From: Gemmatimonas sp. UBA7669
GTDB taxonomy: Bacteria; Gemmatimonadota; Gemmatimonadetes; Gemmatimonadales; Gemmatimonadaceae
DNA: 35,278 bases
Reading direction: 5' to 3'
Assembly: GCF_002483225.1 (NCBI RefSeq)
Contig: NZ_DLHL01000032.1
Coordinates: 1-35,278, forward strand
Every line of letters begins with the position of its first letter. Within the stretch, counting starts at the first letter, position 1. Under the pieces are notes generated by a model. The model saw nothing but the letters and a program-made list of their open reading frames with translations. It did not search any database and was not told the DNA's origin. Below, one piece after another: positions 8,254 through 15,189 of the stretch. The position numbers and the translations under genes were made by a program.

Positions 8254-9153
8254 ATGAACAACCACAGCAGCACACACACTTCGGAGCCACAGACTCCTGC
8301 ACGCATGAACAACATCAAGGTGTTTCTCCTCATGGCCGGTCTCACCGGCCTTGTCATCGCCATCGGGCAGATGGTGGGCGGCGGCACGGGCGCCGTCATG
8401 GGACTCGTCATGGCCGCCGGCATGAACCTCTTCATGTACTGGGGCTCGTCGTCGATGGTACTGCGCTCGTATCGCGCGCAGGTGGTGACCGCCAACGAGG
8501 CGCCAGAGCTCTACGAGATGGTGGACCGCCTGCGCCAGCGCGCGGGGCTGCCCATGCCCACGGTGGCCATTGCGCCGCACGACCAGCCCAACGCCTTCGC
8601 CACGGGCCGCAATCCGGAGCACTCGGTAGTGTGTGTCACCGAGGGCCTGCTGCGCCTCATGTCCAAGGATGAACTCGAGGGCGTCATTGCCCACGAGCTG
8701 GCGCACATCAAGAACCGCGACATGCTGCTGCAGACCATCGCGGCCACCATGGCCGGCGCCATCGCCAACATCGCGCAGTTTGCGTTCTTCTTCGGCGGAC
8801 GCAGCGACGATGACGAAGGCGCCAATCCACTCGTGGCCATCGCGCTGCTCATCATCGGACCCATCGTGGCCATGGTGATCCAGTTCGCCATCAGCCGTCA
8901 GCGCGAGTTCAAGGCAGACGCGGTGGGCGCGGAAATCAGCGGCCGTCCCCTGTCGTTGGCCAACGCGCTCACGCGACTCGATCACACGGCACGCCGCATT
9001 CCCATGGAGGTGGCGCCGAACGCGGCCCCGCTCGCCATTGTGAATCCGTTGGCGGCCTTCAGTCTGCGCGGCGTGAGCAAGTGGATGAGCACGCACCCGC
9101 CGACCGAGGAGCGGGTGGCGGCGCTCAAGGCGCTGGCCGCCGGGTCACGGTAA
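8254..9153 (+). CDS. htpX: HtpX-like M48 membrane zinc protease
   Basis: A 299-residue integral inner-membrane metalloprotease of family M48B, which in other bacteria helps degrade damaged membrane proteins. The zinc site is HELAH (H147, E148, H151), and the third ligand is E218 in SRQREFKADAVGA. Hydrophobic segments lie near 22-62 and 160-212, the latter split by a short acidic stretch (SDDDEGAN), and the cytosolic tail ends with the family motif THPPTEERVAAL. GGTGAG lies 2 bases before the ATG at 8254, giving a 17-residue polar N-terminal extension; the usual HtpX start aligns instead with ATG 8305 (MNNIKVFLL), which has no ribosome site. I keep 8254 with some doubt. Confidence 0.9.
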   Translation: MNNHSSTHTSEPQTPARMNNIKVFLLMAGLTGLVIAIGQMVGGGTGAVMGLVMAAGMNLFMYWGSSSMVLRSYRAQVVTANEAPELYEMVDRLRQRAGLPMPTVAIAPHDQPNAFATGRNPEHSVVCVTEGLLRLMSKDELEGVIAHELAHIKNRDMLLQTIAATMAGAIANIAQFAFFFGGRSDDDEGANPLVAIALLIIGPIVAMVIQFAISRQREFKADAVGAEISGRPLSLANALTRLDHTARRIPMEVAPNAAPLAIVNPLAAFSLRGVSKWMSTHPPTEERVAALKALAAGSR

Positions 9154-9167
9154 GCGCGCGGCATTGG

Positions 9168-9342
9168 CGACTCGAGACTCAAGACGCGTAACCTGAACCC
9201 AGAACTGATCAGTTTCGAGTTCTGGGTTCGAGTTTCGAGTCGTTGGTTCGCACTCCACACTCACCACTTGTACTCAAAGCTCAGAGCGACCCGAACTGTC
9301 GGTCAGCTTTGAGCTTTGCGTTCAAGTATTGAGTTCTGGGTC
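9168..9342. repeat. Two adjacent intergenic palindromes
   Basis: This convergent junction is filled by inverted repeats. In the first, 9195-9206 (GAACCCAGAACT) pairs perfectly with 9218-9229, and outer arms 9168-9179 and 9231-9242 pair with one mismatch. In the second, 9275-9291 pairs with 9301-9318 around a 9-base loop, with one mismatch and one bulge. Words such as ACTCGAA, CAAAGCTCA and GAACCCAGAACT recur. Bases 9305-9333 match 20352-20380 at 26 of 29 positions. Confidence 0.8.
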
Positions 9343-9699
9343 GGGCACAGTGACGCCCGGTGCATCCATGCGGTGAAATACCGCGTCCTCCACCACCCGC
9401 CCACCGCACAGGTGCTCGACCACAATGCGCTCAAGCAGCTCGGGCGTGAGGGCATGATACCACACGCCCTCCGGGTACACCGCGAGGATGGGGCCGCCCA
9501 TGCACACGCCAAGGCAGGGGGCTTCGCTGCGCTTGACGCGCGTGGGGCCAAACAGCAGCCCGTGCTTCTGCAAGAGCGACGCAAGCTGGGAGTAGATGTT
9601 GCGCCCGCCGCGTCCGGTTGAGCAAAACCCGCCCGTGCACACCAGCACGTGGCGGGAGTACCGCTCCATGTCGGGCCGCGACACTCGCAGCTCCGTCAT
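9322..9699 (-). CDS. Thioredoxin-like [2Fe-2S] ferredoxin domain protein
   Basis: A 125-residue cytosolic iron-sulphur protein of the thioredoxin-like ferredoxin superfamily (as in the NuoE C-terminal region and Shethna-type ferredoxins). Four cysteines are spaced as expected for one [2Fe-2S] cluster: C21 and C26 in LVCTGGFCSTGR, and C62 and C66 in APCLGVCMGGP. The HALTPELLERIVVEHL helix near the C terminus is also typical. Its electron partner is unknown. I use the ATG at 9699 with GGTGG just upstream; a GTG at 9708 is also possible. The last codons run into the palindromic repeat, so the C-terminal PDPELNT is encoded by repeat sequence. It lies 33 bases downstream of a small membrane protein gene. 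Confidence 0.8.
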   Translation of the reverse strand: MTELRVSRPDMERYSRHVLVCTGGFCSTGRGGRNIYSQLASLLQKHGLLFGPTRVKRSEAPCLGVCMGGPILAVYPEGVWYHALTPELLERIVVEHLCGGRVVEDAVFHRMDAPGVTVPDPELNT

Positions 9700-9732
9700 C
9701 AACGCCACCAGTGGTGACCGGCGCTGCCGCGC

Positions 9733-10047
9733 TCAGTCATGCGGGGACCCGGAACGCCGTTTCCGCTCTGCATTGCGGCTGGCGAGACGCTCACGTACCA
9801 ACAGCAACATGCCGCGCATGGCCAGCCCGGTGCCAAGTAGCGAGACGGCGATACCACGCACGCCCTCGCCCTGCAGGTAATGTGCAGCGGCAGCCGTCAT
9901 GAGAAAGCCGGAACCAGCCAATACCAGTCCCTTGAGCTGATTGGCGTTCCAGTGACCGCTCCGGGAATGCAACATGGCAGCGCCGAGCATCCAGGCTCCG
10001 CCCGTTCCCACAATGGCGGTGGCCACCGTATCGCGATCGAGCTCCAT
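9733..10047 (-). CDS. Small membrane protein of unknown function
   Basis: A 104-residue product with two or three hydrophobic helices (about residues 8-24, 38-56 and 63-82) and a basic C-terminal tail (RERLASRNAERKRRSG). I do not recognise the family. The ATG at 10047 is supported by GGAG 6 bases upstream; the open frame extends further back but that part reads as noise. It is probably co-transcribed with the [2Fe-2S] protein downstream. The 190 bases upstream, to 10237, show no other feature. Confidence 0.6.
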   Translation of the reverse strand: MELDRDTVATAIVGTGGAWMLGAAMLHSRSGHWNANQLKGLVLAGSGFLMTAAAAHYLQGEGVRGIAVSLLGTGLAMRGMLLLVRERLASRNAERKRRSGSPHD

Positions 10048-10237
10048 CTGCCGCTCCGGTTCGGGAATGTCCCACGCGAGTGCGAAAGCTACCGGAGCCC
10101 CATGAGTGATGGAACGGCGGGCGCAGCCCAAATTGCGGTGATTCGTCCCTGCATGACGCATGGGGAACAAATGCGGTGCGTGAACTCGTGGTTCCCTGCC
10201 CCACCGTGCGGGTCGCCGCCGCGGCACAGAGGGCGGA

Positions 10238-11401
10238 TCAGCCCTTGGTCAGCCCCATGATGACCTCCACCACAATCAGGGCCACAATGGCGATCTCGAG
10301 CGTTTCGCTGCGCGCTGCCTGCGCCTCACCGTTCAGCATGGCGTAGGTGTCACGAAGAATTGCCAGCTTGCGGTCGATACCCGCGCGCCAGGCCTTGCCG
10401 CGGAAGAGTTCGAGGGCCGCCGAGTACACACGCGCCAGATACACGTCGTCGGTGACCTTGAGCGCGTTCTCCACGCGCTCCACCAGTTCGGTGCTGTCGG
10501 CGACCCGCTGCTGCAACCCTGCCAGCAACGAACCAAACCGTCGTCCGGGAAACACCGCGCGCCTCGCGCGAGCCCGCTCAATGGCGTCGTACAGTCGCGG
10601 CAGTTCCTGGTCGAGCAACGCGTCGTAGTACCGCAACTCCAGCAGCTGCGCGTTGGCAAACTCCAGGATGTACTGCACATCGGTGTCGTGCGACCCGGGT
10701 TCCACGATCAGCGCACTCTCCCATGCCAGGACCGCGAGATCGTCGGCATAGTAGCTGAAGCGATGCGGCAGCAACTCACGGCGAGCCTCGACACTGAGTG
10801 GCCGCACCTCGCTCAGCAGGAGCGGCGCCATGTCGAGCTGCGCGGTGTCAAGCTGCGCCAGCGACTCGGTGAGCAGCCTGGGGATTGCCGGGGCGACGTC
10901 CCCAACGTCGTGACCGGTCGGCATGTCTTGCCCTTCAGTGAAATGTGACACGCGAAAGACCGTGTACTCCTCGTGCACGTCGGCCACCACGGGCCGGTCC
11001 ACCGCCGGGGCAATGCGCTCGGTGAGCAGACGCAGATGATGTTCAATGACGGCCAGCACACCCGGATGATGCTCAAGCCGGCGGCCAAAGGCGGTAAACG
11101 CCTCCCAACTGAGGGCCGACGCCGACGCAAAGCGCACGCGCAGCGACACCACACCAAAGTCGAAAATGCGCGCCGAGATTTCTGCATCGTGACTGCTGTC
11201 GCCCAGCACCACGATTTCCGTGCCCAGCACCACCGTGATGGGTGGATTGCTGATCTGTAGCGCCTGGGCCTCACCCCGCACGGGCCGCACGCGCTCGGGG
11301 CCGCTGGCAGCCAACAGGTCGAGGGCCCGCGTCAGATCAATGGCATAGCCGACGTCGTACAGTCGGTAGGCAATGGCAGCGGCGCCGTGGACGTGGAGCA
11401 T
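10238..11401 (-). CDS. DUF155 (RMND1/YagE-like) protein with C-terminal anchor
   Basis: A 387-residue protein resembling the DUF155 family, which includes yeast Rmd1/Rmd8 and mitochondrial RMND1. Matching segments are IFDFGVVSLRVRF (about 82-94), HRFSYYADDLAVLAWESALIVEP (about 207-229) and QYILEFANAQLLELRYYDALLDQELP (about 237-262). A helical region follows, and the extreme C terminus (LEIAIVALIVVEVIMGLTKG) is a membrane anchor, as in the family. The molecular role in bacteria is not established. No Shine-Dalgarno sequence precedes the ATG; a TAGCTT hexamer ends 6 bases before it. Divergent from the rhodanese gene. Confidence 0.72.
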   Translation of the reverse strand: MLHVHGAAAIAYRLYDVGYAIDLTRALDLLAASGPERVRPVRGEAQALQISNPPITVVLGTEIVVLGDSSHDAEISARIFDFGVVSLRVRFASASALSWEAFTAFGRRLEHHPGVLAVIEHHLRLLTERIAPAVDRPVVADVHEEYTVFRVSHFTEGQDMPTGHDVGDVAPAIPRLLTESLAQLDTAQLDMAPLLLSEVRPLSVEARRELLPHRFSYYADDLAVLAWESALIVEPGSHDTDVQYILEFANAQLLELRYYDALLDQELPRLYDAIERARARRAVFPGRRFGSLLAGLQQRVADSTELVERVENALKVTDDVYLARVYSAALELFRGKAWRAGIDRKLAILRDTYAMLNGEAQAARSETLEIAIVALIVVEVIMGLTKG

Positions 11402-11456
11402 GAAGAAAAGCTAGCTTGCAGATGGCGTCCATGGTGGCCTCAAACCTTCGGACGCC

Positions 11457-11480
11457 GGCCGCGGCGCCGACGCCGCGGTC
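11457..11480 (+). other. GC hairpin in the rhodanese leader
   Basis: CCGCGGCG at 11459-11466 pairs with CGCCGCGG at 11471-11478 around a CCGA tetraloop; flanking bases extend the stem. It ends 12 bases before the purine-rich ribosome site at 11493-11499, so it could influence translation or terminate leaky transcription. No function is demonstrated. Confidence 0.4.
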
Positions 11481-11506
11481 TCCCGTCTGCCCGGAAGGAT
11501 GCGTTT

Positions 11507-12412
11507 ATGTCACCGCTGAGTGCCCTGCCCGGCCTGCCCGATCCCGTCATCGTGGCCAAGGGCTATACCCATCCCGACAAGCTGGTGAGCACCGAGTGGC
11601 TGGCCGCCAATCTTGGCGCCCCGTCCCTGCGCCTGCTCGAGTGCAACGAGGATGTGCTGCTGTATGATGTGGAGCACATTCCCGGCGCGCAGAAGCTCGA
11701 CTGGCATGTCGACCTCAATGATCAGGTCGAGCGTGACTACATCACACGCACCGGCTTCGAGGAGTTGCTGCGCGCGCGTGGCATCGACGAACACACGCCG
11801 GTGGTGCTCTACGGCGACAAGAACAACTGGTGGGCCTGTTACGCGCTGTGGGTGTTCGAACTCTTTGGTTTCGACAACGTGCGCATTCTCGACGGCGGTC
11901 GCGCCAAGTGGCTGGCCGAGGGTCGGCCCACGACCGGCGAACGCCCCAGCGCGGTGCGCAGCAGCTACGTGGCCCGCGAGCGCCATGACTCGCGCATCCG
12001 TGCGTATTTTGCCGACACCAAAGCGCACATGGAGGCGGGATTGCCCATGGTGGATGTGCGCTCACCGCAGGAATACACGGGCGAGAAGCTGCACATGCCC
12101 GACTATCCGCAGGAAGGTACGCTCCGCGGCGGACACATTCCCGGCGCGCGCAGCATGCCCTGGGCAAAGGCGGCCGAGGCCGACGGCAGCTTCAAGAACG
12201 CCGACGCGCTGCGCGGTCTATACGAGGGAGAGTTGGGTCTGTCAGCTGCAAGCCCTGTGGTGACCTACTGCCGCATCGGCGAGCGCTCCAGCCATACCTG
12301 GTTTGTGCTGACCTACCTGCTCGGCTACACCAACGTGCGCAACTACGACGGCTCCTGGACGGAATGGGGCAATGCCGTGCGTGCGCCCATTCGCAAGGGA
12401 GATACGCCGTGA
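11507..12412 (+). CDS. Two-domain thiosulfate/3-mercaptopyruvate sulfurtransferase
   Basis: A 301-residue tandem rhodanese that moves sulfane sulfur from a donor such as thiosulfate to an acceptor thiol through a cysteine persulfide. The C-terminal rhodanese domain holds the active loop C255-R-I-G-E-R-S (YCRIGERSS), typical of thiosulfate sulfurtransferases. The N-terminal domain is structural: its loop reads YGDKNNWWA, with D104 where the cysteine would be. HIPGAQKLDW and HIPGARSMPW are the matching substrate-loop segments of the two halves. GGAAGGA lies 7 bases before the ATG at 11507; the frame is open further upstream but reads as non-coding. The stop overlaps the next gene's GTG, so the OsmC partner is translationally coupled. 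Confidence 0.92.
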   Translation: MSPLSALPGLPDPVIVAKGYTHPDKLVSTEWLAANLGAPSLRLLECNEDVLLYDVEHIPGAQKLDWHVDLNDQVERDYITRTGFEELLRARGIDEHTPVVLYGDKNNWWACYALWVFELFGFDNVRILDGGRAKWLAEGRPTTGERPSAVRSSYVARERHDSRIRAYFADTKAHMEAGLPMVDVRSPQEYTGEKLHMPDYPQEGTLRGGHIPGARSMPWAKAAEADGSFKNADALRGLYEGELGLSAASPVVTYCRIGERSSHTWFVLTYLLGYTNVRNYDGSWTEWGNAVRAPIRKGDTP

Positions 12413-12867
12413 GCACCGAGTCGCTGAAAGACACCACCGTGACACCCGTCATCGGCAAGCCGCCATCAAAGGTGGTGGTGACGTGGGACGGTGAGCATCG
12501 CTTTGATGGGGAGCGCGCCAGCGGCGGTCCGTCCATTCGCATGGATGCCAGTGGCAAGACGGGGCCAAGCCCCGTGGACACGCTGCTCATCGCCCTCGCC
12601 GGCTGCACCGGAGTGGACGTGGTGGATATTCTCGCCAAGCGCCGCACACCGGTCGAGGACCTCCGGGTGGAGGTGGAGGGCGAGCGCTTTGCCGGCGTGC
12701 CGGGGCGCGTGACGAAGATCCACCTGATCTATCACGTGAAAGGCGCCGGGATCGACGCCGTGCACGCCGAGCGGGCCATTGAGTTGGCCGTCACCAAGTA
12801 CTGCTCGGTGCGGGATTCGCTCGATCCCAATATGCCGGTGACATGGGAGCTGCGGCTGACGGCTTGA
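12409..12867 (+). CDS. OsmC/Ohr-family peroxiredoxin-like protein
   Basis: A 152-residue OsmC-family protein. The family contains thiol-dependent peroxidases acting on organic hydroperoxides. The two conserved cysteines are present: C66 in LIALAGCTGVDVVDIL and C132 in TKYCSVRDSL. Length and motif spacing match the YhfA/OsmC branch rather than Ohr. It starts with GTG at 12409, overlapping the rhodanese TGA by three bases, with GGGAGA about 8 bases upstream. Linkage to a sulfurtransferase suggests a shared role in reactive sulfur or peroxide handling, which is inference. The stop codon lies at the edge of a long inverted repeat. Confidence 0.88.
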   Translation: MSTESLKDTTVTPVIGKPPSKVVVTWDGEHRFDGERASGGPSIRMDASGKTGPSPVDTLLIALAGCTGVDVVDILAKRRTPVEDLRVEVEGERFAGVPGRVTKIHLIYHVKGAGIDAVHAERAIELAVTKYCSVRDSLDPNMPVTWELRLTA

Positions 12868-12967
12868 ACTGATCAGTTCCGGGCTCTGAGTTTGAGCGTC
12901 AGGTTCTGAGTACGCGTCTGCAACTCACAACTCGAGACTCAAACGCAGAACCCGGAACTGATCGGTT
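12867..12967. repeat. Long imperfect inverted repeat filling a convergent junction
   Basis: Bases 12867-12911 and 12923-12967 are 45-base arms that are reverse complements with about 8 mismatches, separated by only 11 bases. The arms begin with AACTGATCAGTTCCGGG and end by touching the stop codons of both flanking genes. The same words (GATCAGTT, GAACCC, ACTCGA, GAGTTTGAG) occur in the palindromes at 9168-9342. It could fold as a long bidirectional terminator. Confidence 0.85.
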
Positions 12968-14288
12968 ACTTGATCAACCCGATGCGCTGAATGACCGGGT
13001 ACAACCACTCCACGCCGCGCGCCGTGACCATGGCGTCGTCCTCGAGCGGAATGCGGACCTTGGCCCCGCCCCAGTCGGGATTGGGGGTCCACGCAAAGAG
13101 CTCGATGCTGAACGGATTGAAGGGCTTGATGGCAAACGTCATCTGCCGCGGATTGAACCACGCGATGCTCGGCCCACTGCCATGGCCGCGATCCCCCACA
13201 CTGTGGCAGCCGATGTTCACTTCGACCTTGTCGTCGCTGCCCACCTCGTTGAAGGTGCCCTGCATACGGAATCCACCTTTGGTGATTTCCGTCTTGAGCT
13301 GCTCCACCATGGCACCGGCCGTGGGGCCGGGCACGATGGTGCGGTGAATGATGTCGCGCACCTTGAGTGCATTGTCGAAAGCCGTCTGAATGCCCTTGGG
13401 GACTGTGGTCTCGCCCGGCTTGAGCACGTAGGCAATGCGCTTGACGTCAGTCCAGGTGCCGAGGTAGCCCACGCCCCAGTCGATCATGAGCAGGTCGCCG
13501 CGCTGAATGATGCGGTCGTTGCTGGTGGCCTCCACGCCACGCGGCCCGGTGATGTACACACTCGGCATGTCGAAGCTCGACCCGAGGCTGCGCTGCTGCA
13601 GCTGATCCATCATCCACCAGGCCACGTCGGCCAGTGTGGTCACACCGGGCGTGATGATCTCGTTGCTGAGCGCGCGCTCGGCAATTCGGCGCGAAATCTC
13701 GCCCGCCTCGCCCAGCGCCACCACCTGCGACACGGTGTAGCCCGAGCGGAAATCACTCACCACCTTTTCGCTGCTCACCAGGCGTGACGCGAACTCGGGA
13801 CCCAGTTCCTTCACCAGCCGGTCGTAGGAAGTCTTGGACAGCCCGTCGGCTGTGCCGATTTCCTCCGACATGTTGACGGCAATGCGCTTGGGGTTGCGCT
13901 CGGCCACAAAGGCCTTGAGCGGCGCAAAGCCACGCACCTGATCGTACACGCCGCAGGCCTCGAGCAGGGCACCGCTGGCACCTATGGCCACGCGCTCAAT
14001 GCGATTGCCACCACGGTCAGTGAAGATGTAGTAGCCCACGCTGCCCACATAGCCGCGCCCGAAGTCCTCGTACATCGGGTCGAACTGGTTTTCCTTCATC
14101 ATGGTGATCCACATGTCCACCCCGTTGTCACGCATGGCGGCGGGCAGAATGCGATCAAACTTGTCGCGGCGAATCTGACACTGGCGCTCCCATCTCACCT
14201 TGGCCGGTTCGGCAGCAGGTTGTGAGTGGGCTGCCGCCACGGGGAGGGCGGCCATGAGCAGGGAGGGAACAACAAATCGGAGGCGCAT
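12966..14288 (-). CDS. Exported M24-family (Xaa-Pro aminopeptidase-like) metallopeptidase
   Basis: A 440-residue exported member of the pita-bread fold (M24) family. Residues 1-23 are a signal peptide. The N-terminal creatinase-like domain spans about 35-180. The catalytic domain shows the five expected metal ligands: D270 (LLMIDWG), D281 (TWTDVKR), H362 (CHSVGDRGHG), E396 (SIELFAW) and E427 (RGVEWLYP). The Xaa-Pro specificity is by family analogy; creatinase-like activities are possible. The product probably works in the periplasm on peptides, as do the M14 and CocE-type enzymes elsewhere in the window. The stop codon overlaps the end of the inverted repeat. Confidence 0.9.
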   Translation of the reverse strand: MRLRFVVPSLLMAALPVAAAHSQPAAEPAKVRWERQCQIRRDKFDRILPAAMRDNGVDMWITMMKENQFDPMYEDFGRGYVGSVGYYIFTDRGGNRIERVAIGASGALLEACGVYDQVRGFAPLKAFVAERNPKRIAVNMSEEIGTADGLSKTSYDRLVKELGPEFASRLVSSEKVVSDFRSGYTVSQVVALGEAGEISRRIAERALSNEIITPGVTTLADVAWWMMDQLQQRSLGSSFDMPSVYITGPRGVEATSNDRIIQRGDLLMIDWGVGYLGTWTDVKRIAYVLKPGETTVPKGIQTAFDNALKVRDIIHRTIVPGPTAGAMVEQLKTEITKGGFRMQGTFNEVGSDDKVEVNIGCHSVGDRGHGSGPSIAWFNPRQMTFAIKPFNPFSIELFAWTPNPDWGGAKVRIPLEDDAMVTARGVEWLYPVIQRIGLIK

Positions 14289-14364
14289 GGGCAGGTCTGG
14301 TTGAATGACCTGCCCAACTTCGCCCCCGATCCGGGAATGGCAAGACGTGATCCCGGTTTTGCCG

Positions 14365-15189
14365 CTATTCCTTGCCGTTCATGCGCCGCTCGAGCCAGGC
14401 AATGGCCTGCGTATCGCGGGTCTGGGCCAGCGCCATGATGGCGGTGCGGCGCAGCTCCCGGTCGGGTAACGATTCCGCCAGCTTCTGCAGCGCGGGAATG
14501 GCTTCGTCCTTGGGGCGGCGAGCCATGGCCATGATGGCCGTGCGGCGCACTTCACGATCACCTGGTTCGTACGCGATGGAGTCGAGCGTAGCGGCCACAC
14601 GATCGCCCACGACCTCACCCAGCCAGAACACCGCGCTGTTGCGCACGTCCTGCGAACGCGAGGAGTCACGGGCCATGCGCAGCAAGGTGGCTCCAGGCGT
14701 GAGCGAGTCCACCAGCAGCGCCGCATTCATGGCCGTGCGCGCCACCTTGTCGCCGCCCCGCTCGGCCTGACGCAGCAGCCAGGCGCCGCCTTCCGCGGCA
14801 CTCACTGCCCCCAGATCGGTGACGGTGTCCTGCGGTACCCACCGCCCACCCACATAGTGGCGCAGGCTGCGTGTGTCCCCCTCTTCGCGCACGACGACAA
14901 TGCGCACCGGCCCACGATCACAGATCGTCTCCACATCCTTGCTGCTGGTCGAGCCGTTCCACATGCCGTAGTAGGAGCCGGATCGTCCATCCCGCGAGCG
15001 ATACCAACTGCTGCCGTTGCCGCACACGTAGGGCGCGGCGGGCAGCGTGAAGCGCAGGGTGCCGTTGCGCACCGCCTGGATGCGCGCGTCGAGTGTGTTC
15101 TGCGCGCCGAGTGACTGCGTGGTGCCCGCGCCGATGACTGCCGCGAGCGCCCACGCCATCCACGGCCTGAGCGCCTGCGGAGTGGTCAT
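14365..15189 (-). CDS. Exported HEAT-repeat protein (shorter)
   Basis: A 274-residue protein with an N-terminal signal or anchor (about 9-29, ending SLGAQ). Residues 35-120 form a domain I do not recognise, containing CGNGSSWYRSRDGRSG and a second cysteine in ETICDRG. From about 140 on there are five HEAT-like helical repeats, most clearly VRRTAIMAMARRPKDEAIPALQKLAE and LRRTAIMALAQTRDTQAIAWLERR. HEAT repeats usually bind proteins. Its ATG overlaps the stop codon of the larger HEAT-repeat gene (ATGA), so it is the last gene of the ECF-sigma operon and is translationally coupled. Confidence 0.78.
   Translation of the reverse strand: MTTPQALRPWMAWALAAVIGAGTTQSLGAQNTLDARIQAVRNGTLRFTLPAAPYVCGNGSSWYRSRDGRSGSYYGMWNGSTSSKDVETICDRGPVRIVVVREEGDTRSLRHYVGGRWVPQDTVTDLGAVSAAEGGAWLLRQAERGGDKVARTAMNAALLVDSLTPGATLLRMARDSSRSQDVRNSAVFWLGEVVGDRVAATLDSIAYEPGDREVRRTAIMAMARRPKDEAIPALQKLAESLPDRELRRTAIMALAQTRDTQAIAWLERRMNGKE

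Noticed and set aside
7987..9096. 369-codon frame antisense to htpX
   Set aside because: The forward strand encodes an intact HELAH protease; the reverse translation is repetitive His/Gly/Arg.
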